Position numbers and translations under genes: made by a program
Source: Pleodorina starrii
Lineage: Eukaryota > Chlorophyta > Chlorophyceae > Chlamydomonadales > Volvocaceae
Length of the DNA: 64,000 nt
Direction: 5' to 3'
NCBI GenBank assembly: GCA_030267565.1
Contig: BRXU01000043.1
Coordinates: 620,001 to 684,000 of the forward strand
In this document: positions 1 to 6,707 of the stretch, one piece after another
Position numbering within the stretch: position 1 is the first letter of the stretch
Layout of the letters: the number at the start of each line of letters is the position of its first letter
The notes under the pieces: model-generated
Told to the model about the DNA's origin: nothing
Seen by the model: only the letters and a program-made list of their open reading frames with translations
Database searches by the model: none

Positions 1-594
1 GTGGGTGGTACAATCAGCGTTGTACAACCGTGCGTGGGTAGGGTACGGCAGTCTCTCTTCCCAACGGAGTAGTTGACATCAAGGACCGAATAACACTCTA
101 TAACTAAGCCGATAGGTGTAAACCATGTAACAAAGTGACTGGTTAGCTATTTTTCCGGTTAAAGACGACTTTGACGCAGGAAGTTGGCCAAAAACAGGTC
201 TCCGAAACCGTACACGCTTCGAGTTATACATACGCGGATTACGTATAATAATAATGAACGCGTATAGTGCGTATAAAACATTTCGTATACAGTATACACG
301 GCATGCCACCGTGCGTCCCGTGCGTGGCGGAAGGGGTAAGAGGTGAACGCCGGCGGCTAAAAGCTAAGGGGACGCACGCAAGGGACGAGAGCGGCTTCCC
401 CTTGCGTTGGCAGCAGCAGGAAAACTGTAACACTAACTCGCATGTACGCACGTTCCCGTCGCCAGCACGCACGCATTCATACGTACGTATACATGTATAC
501 ATGTATATATGTCCGCCCGCCCGCCGCCCGCACACCCTCACCCCGCCGTCTATCCATCAATCCCTGCATCACTACCCTTACGGCCTACCTGCAG
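1..594. other. Left-edge non-coding stretch, probably intron or intergenic
   Basis: No convincing coding sequence is visible. The translations available here are short and low in complexity. Positions 476-512 are an alternating purine-pyrimidine tract of ATGTATAC type. The stretch just before 594 is C- and T-rich and ends in an AG, which suits an intron running into the exon that follows. Confidence 0.4.
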
Positions 595-724
595 CGTGCA
601 GCCGCTGCTGGAGCAGATCGAGCCCGGCGCTGAGCTCTACGTCATTTGCCTCTCGGCCCATCGCTCCATCGGCGCCCAAAAGTGGCTCCAAGACCGGGGC
701 TTTGTCAATGTCAAACAGCTTAAG
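595..724 (+). CDS. Internal exon of a rhodanese-like domain protein (partial)
   Basis: The exon reads in phase 0 and contains ELYVICLSAHRSIGAQKWL followed by QDRGFVNVKQL. This matches the C-terminal half of a rhodanese/sulfurtransferase fold: a beta-strand ending in the active-site Cys loop (C-x-x-x-x-R-S), a helix, then a G-F-x-N-V-x-x-L strand. Rhodanese domains transfer sulfur through the loop cysteine or act as inactive binding modules. The exon ends in AAG followed by GTGAGT, a good 5' splice donor at 725. The 3' splice site is probably the AG at 593-594 or the one at 600-601. No further exon of the gene is recognisable, so upstream exons must lie left of the window. The downstream side is occupied by palindromes and repeats, so the gene may be broken. 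The domain match is by eye; the exon boundaries are inferred. Confidence 0.55.
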
Positions 725-742
725 GTGAGTGTCGCTGCAGTC

Positions 743-770
743 GCTGCATATATATGCATATATATGCAGC
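743..770. repeat. Perfect 28-bp palindrome with AT core
   Basis: The sequence equals its own reverse complement over 28 bp, with GCTGC ends and two ATATATAT blocks around a central TGCA. It lies 18 bp inside the putative intron after the rhodanese exon. It is followed by a GGGCC-rich stretch (771-789). Confidence 0.9.
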
Positions 771-788
771 GGGCCGGGCCGGGCCCGG

Positions 789-804
789 GTTTATATATAT
801 AAAC
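789..804. repeat. Perfect 16-bp AT palindrome
   Basis: GTTTATATATATAAAC reads the same on both strands. It is the second palindrome within 65 bp and could form a small cruciform. No function can be assigned. Confidence 0.9.
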
Positions 805-945
805 AACTAACCCTGCCTATGGCAGCATGGCAGACGATGTCACCCCCTCCAGAACGGATGGCAGTCCTCCCGTCCAGACACCCCTATTTAGATGGATAGG
901 ACAGGATCAAAGCGGGGACTTGAACAAGAACTCACAAGTACGCAA

Positions 946-1139
946 GTAAGGACCAATATCATCATCAGGCATGGCATTTGTGTACATGCCAGAAAGGGGT
1001 GCTTGTAGTATAGGTACAGTTACGTAGTGCAGCCGAAGACGGCGGCATACTCGACTGTAGTGCAGATCCTCCTCACTTATGTGTTGGACCTGTGACTGTA
1101 TGTCAAGGGGCTGATGGCTGTATCCGAGCTGGAGCGCTC
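946..1139. repeat. Left arm of a perfect 194-bp inverted repeat
   Basis: Every base pairs with 1218-1411 without a mismatch or indel (position sum 2357 throughout). Homology stops sharply at 945/1412 and at 1140/1217. The loop between the arms is a telomere-type repeat. No open reading frame or transposase signature lies in the arms. I found no flanking target-site duplication. Confidence 0.97.
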
Positions 1140-1143
1140 CAGC

Positions 1144-1212
1144 TTAGGGTTTTAGGGTTTTAGGGTTTTAGGGTTTTAGGGTTTTAGGGTTTTAGGGTTT
1201 TAGGGTTTTTTT
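1144..1212 (+). repeat. Interstitial telomere-type repeat (TTTTAGGG)n
   Basis: TTAGGG is followed by seven exact TTTTAGGG units (1150-1205) and a T7 run. TTTTAGGG is the Chlamydomonas-type telomere repeat. The G-rich strand runs 5' to 3' left to right, the orientation expected if the left arm had once been the end of a chromosome. Confidence 0.95.
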
Positions 1213-1217
1213 CATGC

Positions 1218-1411
1218 GAGCGCTCCAGCTCGGATACAGCCATCAGCCCCTTGACATACAGTCACAGGTCCAACACATAAGTGAGGAGGATCTGCACTAC
1301 AGTCGAGTATGCCGCCGTCTTCGGCTGCACTACGTAACTGTACCTATACTACAAGCACCCCTTTCTGGCATGTACACAAATGCCATGCCTGATGATGATA
1401 TTGGTCCTTAC
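1218..1411. repeat. Right arm of the perfect 194-bp inverted repeat
   Basis: Exact reverse complement of 946-1139. Arm plus loop plus arm spans 466 bp. The absence of any difference between the arms implies recent formation, ongoing gene conversion, or a sequencing or assembly fold-back. Confidence 0.97.
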
Positions 1412-1699
1412 AGGGTGGCATGCAAGCCTGGCGTTCGCAAGGGCTGATTGAGGTCAAAATGGGCGATGACAAGCAGGAATCATCATGATCACCACGCAAG
1501 AGCAGCTGCAACAAAGACTACTCTACTGCACAGTTCCTCACTCATATGTATGTTTATTGTTGTTCGTACAAGGTCTTGTTTACATGCAACGTGTAGCCGC
1601 CACTGCCAGCGGTTACATCTGCATCACGCATGGTGGCCGACAAAATCAGTATGGAAGCACGCCTGCGGGCAGACAAATAAAGTCGGTGCTGGAGCGGAG
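1412..1699. other. Unrecognised spacer
   Basis: Only short overlapping reading frames are present and none has a recognisable domain. Nothing assignable. Confidence 0.4.
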
Positions 1700-2160
1700 C
1701 ACTGTTCTCTATAAGTACCGGCACGCTGGTCAAAACGGTGTTAAGTGTGCTCAACGCTGGCGGACATGTAGAAAGACATCACTACTGGAACAGCAGACTC
1801 GCCCGTGACCCACCCTCTGCTGTTCGGCGAATGGATAGCAGCATGGCCTGCTTACGAACATCACAGCCCCGGCCTCCATCCAAGCACTGTGGTCCGCCCT
1901 CAGGGCAACCTGCCTGAGGACCGTTTGGTGCCCTTAACATGCCGTGAAACTGGATGCCCGCGCCTCGGCCATAGTGGTATCGTCAGCAGTGAACTGCGGC
2001 GGCTTCTGTGGGCCCATTTTTGCATGGCACCCTAGCTAGCCCCTCAGGGCTACCCTGCAGCCACCTCACGGCTCAGCTGAAGCCCACCGGTCTGGACGAC
2101 TTCAATGCCTCCAGCATACATGTAGGCGTCCGTTGCATTGTGTTATGGAGCAGATCTCAG
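1700..2160 (+). pseudogene. Decayed C-terminal fragment of a non-LTR retrotransposon ORF2
   Basis: Frame-shifted translations on the + strand resemble the end of the LINE ORF found intact further right. HPLLFGEWIAAWPAY (about 1808-1852) parallels VLLGDWPGGWPAY. HLTAQLKPTGLDDFNAS (about 2065-2115) parallels HITAQLKPGRLDAFEAS. An in-frame stop and at least two frameshifts separate the pieces. This is therefore an old, dead relative of the same LINE clade, well diverged from the near-identical copies at 27-64 kb. The assignment rests on ordered motif similarity by eye. Confidence 0.6.
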
Positions 2161-2219
2161 GTCGGCATTTGGTTGAGTTTTCTGCCGGGAACCTCGTCTG
2201 TACTTTTGGGGCCTACCCG

Positions 2220-2239
2220 TACTGACGCTAATGTTTTTA
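2220..2239. repeat. Left 20-bp terminal inverted repeat of a 7.25-kb segment
   Basis: TACTGACGCTAATGTTTTTA here is the exact reverse complement of 9455-9474. The sequence to its left (about 2195-2216) and that to the right of its partner (from 9473) appear directly joined at about 50533-50570. Confidence 0.75.
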
Positions 2240-2259
2240 TTAATTATATAATTATCTGG

Positions 2260-2330
2260 GTGCATAAAACCCGTCCACGGAAATTGTGCATAAAACCCGG
2301 AAATTGTGCATAAAACCCGTCCACGGAAAA
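2260..2330 (+). repeat. Three short tandem repeats of 20-26 bp
   Basis: GTGCATAAAACCCG heads three consecutive units (2260, 2286, 2306). The middle unit lacks the TCCACG segment present in the outer two. The tract lies just inside the left terminal inverted repeat, a usual place for subterminal repeats of DNA transposons. Confidence 0.8.
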
Positions 2331-3011
2331 CCCTAAAATAATTAGGAGTTTCCTGGAAATTGCTCCAGTTTCCTAAAACGTTTTTAGGGGGTATTTCCAA
2401 GCCCGCTAAAAAAATCAGGGCGCGCTCGACAGGACACGTGGGGCGGGTGGATGTGCGGTGTGCAGGAGGCGCTCGGGTGTCTGGGCGGGTTTGTGCGCAT
2501 GTGGGCAGGAGCTGGGCGGGGTCTGTGTTTTGGCGTGTTTCGGGTCCATAGGGGGGTACGCTTCCGTCCATACCTGAATATTGCTATCCAGCATCGCAAT
2601 GTCCAACGAGCAACGACCGCAGATGACCTAAGCAGCGCTCGCGCGACTTGCCAAGCTCAACAAGCGTACGGGTCCCCGGGGAGGTGTCCCCAGTCAGCAG
2701 TCCCCCAGCCAGCGCAGAACGTGATTGCTCTCGGTCCTACCATTCAGCTGAGGCGGTCCTTTGCCAGCTCTGAAATATGCTGAAATATGTTGACGTCCAT
2801 TTTAAAGTCGTTTTGACTAAACTGTCATGAAAGTCATCAATTTGAAAGTTGTCTTGACTAAACTCGCTGTCAGAAAGGTCACAGTACCCTCGCTGAGAAT
2901 AGGAATGTCATCGTCACGAGATAACTTAGCCTAAGGAACACGTACGCGCGGCCGCGTTTGCGGCCTCTCAAGTTTCTCCCCATGCTAATACGTTATGCGA
3001 AATCACGTACA
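2331..3011. other. Unrecognised interior of the 2220-9474 segment
   Basis: No domain is recognisable on either strand. No sequence resembling the gypsy LTR at 8813-9186 was found here, so the element seems to lack a 3' LTR. Short imperfect repeats (TTTTGACTAAACT and CTTGACTAAACT, about 2812-2864) are present. Confidence 0.4.
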
Positions 3012-6000
3012 CTAGAAAGCCTGCAAGTTGTTGCACCTTCGTAACAGAGTGCTCTTAAGTGAGGAGGTGTAGTGTAAAAGGTGCTGCAATATACGGCGAC
3101 GGTTTCTTGTTGTAAGGGAAAGGGTGCCTACACACCCCTCCCTCCCTCCTTCGCTCCCACGCGTCCTCCCTCCTTCCCGCTGGCTCTCTTTCCCAGCCTC
3201 CCAGCCTCCCGCCTGGCTTTCCCTCCCTGCCTCCCTCCCTTTCCCGCCCCCACCAGGCCCGTCCGGCCCCCTTTCGGATTGCGGATGGTAAGCGGTGCTC
3301 ATGCGTAGTTTGGTGCGAAGGCTCTTAAACAGCTCCTGCCAAAAATGACCGGTGAATTGAGTGCCACGGTCAGACACCAGGGACCTGGACAGCCCATGAT
3401 GCTTGAAAACGTGTTCGAGGTATAGCCACGCTATCTCCTCAGCACTGACGTCGGTGTGAGTGGCAGCAAAGTGCACCATTTTGCTGAGCCGATCCACAAA
3501 CACAAGTACGGCGTCGTGGCCCTTAGCGGTTTTCGGTAGCTGCGTGATCAAATCGAGTGACACGCTCTCCCAATTTGTCTCCGGTATTGGGAGGGGCTGT
3601 AGCTTTCCATACGGCTTATGGTTGGAAGGCTTGTTGCGCTGGCATTCGGGGCATCTTCCGACATACTCGGCCACGTCTGCGTCCAGAGTGGGCCACCAGT
3701 ACGAGCGGGAAATAACTTCCTTTGTGCGGCTTATTCCTCTATGCCCAGATGTGATACTGTCATGGTATTCAGCCATGATCAGATCGCGCAACCCGTCAGC
3801 GTCGGGGATCACCACCCGTTGGCCTTTTTGCCAGAGGCCTCGCGACGTGTTATAGTACAGCCCAGCTATCCGTAATGGGTCAGCAAAGGATGGGTCCTTG
3901 TGGTACCCTCGCTGGATCCGCGTCAAGAGATCAGCGACGATGCTTGACCGTGTGAGCGCAGCTGCCACCGTAGGCTCGTGTACCCTGCTAATAGGGTCGG
4001 CCACGTTAATTCTGCCCGGACGATATTCCCATTCGAACTTGAAACGAGAAAGGTATTCCATCCAGCGCGCTTGGCGGCGCGAAAGCAAATTATTGCTTTT
4101 CTGGTCTTGCAGATATACCAGGGGTTGGTGATCGGTGACTAAAGTGACGTGCTGTGCCCCGTCAAGATAGCACCTCCATTCGGTTAACGCATGGATAACC
4201 CCAAGGCATTCCTGGTCGGTGGTTGTGTAGTTTATCTCCGCAGGAGTAAACTTCTGGCTTGTGTAAGCCACCGGCCGACCGTCCTGCAAGAGGATGGCAC
4301 CCGTCCCGAATACGGACGCGTCGGACCAAACCTCAAAAGGTTTGTCCAGTTCTGGCAGAACTAACACCGGTGCGTTCGTAAGTGCGTGCTTCACGCCATT
4401 AAACGCGGATTGGCATTCCGGTGTCCAATCCCAAGGTACTTGAGCACCCGTCAATGACGTGAGTGGGGCAACGAGCGATGAATAACCCTGTATAAATCGC
4501 CTAAAATAATTCGCTAATCCCAGGAATGACCTGAGACGCGAAACGTTTGTGGGAGTGGCCCAGTCCTGTACCACTTTTACTTTAGACGGGTCGACCTTAA
4601 GGCCGTCCCTGCCCACGATGTGCCCCAAAAACTTCAATTCCGCTTTATTGAAGTCGCACTTAGGCAATTTTGCCCTGAACTTGTGCTCACGTAACAGCTC
4701 AAGTACAATACGGAGGTGCCGTACATGTTCTTGTGCCGTTTTAGAAAAAATAAGTATATCGTCCAAATACACGAGAACAAATCGACCAATGTGCTCCCGA
4801 AAAATCGTTGCCATGGTGGATTGGAACGTTGCGGGCGCATTAGTCAGGCCGAAACAAAGGACCTTGAACTGAAACTGTCCCTCAGGCGTGAGGAAGCTCG
4901 TTTTAGGTCTGTCCTCAGGTGTAATGCGGATTTGGTAGTAACCCTGTTGCAAGTCAAGGCTTGAAAAGACTTTTGCGCCTTGCAACTGGTCGAAGAGGTC
5001 GGTTATGGACGGCATTGGGTATCTCCGCTTGACGGTGATTTTGTTTAATGCTCTATAATCCAAACACATTCGAAGGGTCTTGTCCTGTTTTTCGACAAAC
5101 AGAACAGGCGCACCGAATGGGGAGGTGCTCGGTTCGATGAACCCTTTAGCAAGCAAATCCGCTACTTGCTTTTTGACCTCTTCCCGCTCAGCCTGAGTTA
5201 AGCGGTACATACGTTTTGCGGGAGGCTGAGCGCCTTCTACCAAGGGAATAGTGTGACCTATTCCCGGACGCTCCGGTGGAGGCTCGTTCAGCTCCGCGAA
5301 GACATCTGAAAATTCGGATTTCAGTGCTTCTATTTCCGACTGCGGTACCAGGTCGATGGGCGCAGGAGCATCAGTTGACGTAGCAGCCCCAACCGTCGCG
5401 GATTCGCAACGAGTAGGGTCCGCGGGCTCAACGCTATCTTCGCGTACTAGCATTAGGTACGATCGCGCACCCCGCGTAAGCAGCTTTGCAGCTTGCTTGG
5501 CGCTCAGAAGCGGAACCGACGTCGCTTGGTGCAACCGCGCGCACACGTAGTTCATGACCGCGATTGGGTCAGGTTCGGTGTCAGCCGACCTGTGTACGTA
5601 AGTCGGGTGCAGTGTAAGGCTCTTCCCCCCCCTTTGGAGGGTGAGCGAATCACTGTCCCAGCTCATAACGGCCTTGAGCCGCTTGAGCCAATCTGTCCCA
5701 AGCAAAATGTCCGTGCCTGGCATGCCGCCTGGCATTACAAGGAGGCGCACCGTGTCACGATATGTGCCCATGCGGATGGGCACGGCGACTTGACCCAACA
5801 GTTGCTGGAGCGAACCGTCTGCGAGGCGTACGGAGGTAACCGCCGCTGGCTGCACCTTAAGGCGCAAGCTGTTGACCAGAGTTTGGCCAACAAAGCCGTC
5901 GGCAGCTCCCACTGCACAAGCCCCGCTGTCAACGAGCGTTTGGGCCTCTTTGCCGTACATTTTGCTGAGGAAGTGCATGCTGTAGCCCGAGTTGTTCTGT

Positions 6001-6707
6001 ACGGAGCGCAGTACAGCCTCCGTTTTGGGAGGATCGTACCAAAGCTGGACCGGCCAAGGGATACCCATGAGCTGAGCTTTGCCCCGCTCGTTATTGGGAG
6101 TGGTGAAAAGCTGCTTTCCAATAGGGTACTCCTTAAAGAGCGCGTAGCCTAGAGACTGAAAGTGCTGCTCAAGCACGGGCCACTTGGGGGCTACGAACAT
6201 GGCACTGGTGGTGCTGGGCTGTGCAGCTTTGCATTTCGCGTAGTGCTGCTGCCATCTGACCACTTCGTGTACTGGTGGATTTATCCAGAGGGTTTCCCCG
6301 CCAACGTCCTTATCGAAGAAAGATTGGCTGGGTGAGGCAAAAGGAACGCACAGAGCATTGGTGCCAGAATTGTTACATGCGGCGTCAAAGGTAAACTTGA
6401 CGCCCAACTCCGACTGCACCCGAGCAAACTCTCGACTGCAAAACATGCGGTCGTCGTTTCCCGGCGGTGGAGGTGGAGGAAGCTCAAAAACGACCCCCTG
6501 AGCGGCCGGCGGAGACCCCAACGTATGGTCCGGGGGTCCCGCCGCGCCTACGGCACCAATTCCACCATCCCGAACACCTAGAGCGTGGGATACAGCAACG
6601 CGCGCAACCGGCAGGTTAGGACCTGCTTCGCGACAGCCTAGAGCTTTCGACACACGTGCTGGCTCTGGCGGGTCAGAACCCGCACCCTCCGCGTCCTTGC
6701 CAAGCGC
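3012..6707 (-). CDS. pol: Ty3/gypsy Pol polyprotein: Dam-like domain, protease, RT, RNase H, truncated integrase
   Basis: Positions below count from the GTG at 6653; the frame is open upstream to the gag TAG at 6708-6710. Residues about 68-190 resemble phage-type N6-adenine methyltransferases (FTFDAACNNSGTNALC, then WINPPV, with the NPP at about 125). A retropepsin-like protease follows (VDSGACAVG near 241, later ILLGTDWL). Then come RT with YLDDIL at about 629, RNase H (VWSDASVFGTGAIL), an HHCC integrase finger (HRGISRTKEVI to CPECQ) and the core with Asp at about 1032 (SLDLI) and 1094 (SDRGTQF). Sequence departs from the family after AYHPQS (about 3275): the catalytic Glu and C-terminus are missing and the frame runs into a low-complexity tract. 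The element is probably dead for integration in cis. Confidence 0.9.
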   Translation of the reverse strand, partial: ALGKDAEGAGSDPPEPARVSKALGCREAGPNLPVARVAVSHALGVRDGGIGAVGAAGPPDHTLGSPPAAQGVVFELPPPPPPGNDDRMFCSREFARVQSELGVKFTFDAACNNSGTNALCVPFASPSQSFFDKDVGGETLWINPPVHEVVRWQQHYAKCKAAQPSTTSAMFVAPKWPVLEQHFQSLGYALFKEYPIGKQLFTTPNNERGKAQLMGIPWPVQLWYDPPKTEAVLRSVQNNSGYSMHFLSKMYGKEAQTLVDSGACAVGAADGFVGQTLVNSLRLKVQPAAVTSVRLADGSLQQLLGQVAVPIRMGTYRDTVRLLVMPGGMPGTDILLGTDWLKRLKAVMSWDSDSLTLQRGGKSLTLHPTYVHRSADTEPDPIAVMNYVCARLHQATSVPLLSAKQAAKLLTRGARSYLMLVREDSVEPADPTRCESATVGAATSTDAPAPIDLVPQSEIEALKSEFSDVFAELNEPPPERPGIGHTIPLVEGAQPPAKRMYRLTQAEREEVKKQVADLLAKGFIEPSTSPFGAPVLFVEKQDKTLRMCLDYRALNKITVKRRYPMPSITDLFDQLQGAKVFSSLDLQQGYYQIRITPEDRPKTSFLTPEGQFQFKVLCFGLTNAPATFQSTMATIFREHIGRFVLVYLDDILIFSKTAQEHVRHLRIVLELLREHKFRAKLPKCDFNKAELKFLGHIVGRDGLKVDPSKVKVVQDWATPTNVSRLRSFLGLANYFRRFIQGYSSLVAPLTSLTGAQVPWDWTPECQSAFNGVKHALTNAPVLVLPELDKPFEVWSDASVFGTGAILLQDGRPVAYTSQKFTPAEINYTTTDQECLGVIHALTEWRCYLDGAQHVTLVTDHQPLVYLQDQKSNNLLSRRQARWMEYLSRFKFEWEYRPGRINVADPISRVHEPTVAAALTRSSIVADLLTRIQRGYHKDPSFADPLRIAGLYYNTSRGLWQKGQRVVIPDADGLRDLIMAEYHDSITSGHRGISRTKEVISRSYWWPTLDADVAEYVGRCPECQRNKPSNHKPYGKLQPLPIPETNWESVSLDLITQLPKTAKGHDAVLVFVDRLSKMVHFAATHTDVSAEEIAWLYLEHVFKHHGLSRSLVSDRGTQFTGHFWQELFKSLRTKLRMSTAYHPQSERGPDGPGGGGKGREAGRESQAGGWEAGKESQREGGRTRGSEGGREGCVGTLSLTTRNRRRILQHLLHYTSSLKSTLLRRCNNLQAF
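3132..3262. repeat. Pyrimidine-rich low-complexity tract (C/T on + strand)
   Basis: About 130 bp of CCCTCC/CTTCC-type sequence. In the pol frame (minus strand) it encodes Gly-, Arg- and Glu-rich nonsense. It begins just where canonical integrase sequence stops and marks the truncation point of the gypsy element. Mirror-type purine tracts of this sort can form triplex structures. Confidence 0.8.

Noticed and set aside
1144..1212. Head-to-head telomere fusion or a true chromosome end
   Set aside because: Only one repeat orientation is present, with just seven full units and flanking sequence on both sides.
2143..2783. Overlapping reading frames of 60-142 codons
   Set aside because: They overlap on both strands, cross the inverted repeat boundary, and show no recognisable domain or splice structure.
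2240..3011. 3' LTR of the gypsy element
   Set aside because: I compared this stretch with 8813-9186 by eye and found no matching segment or TG...CA end; pol is truncated before it.
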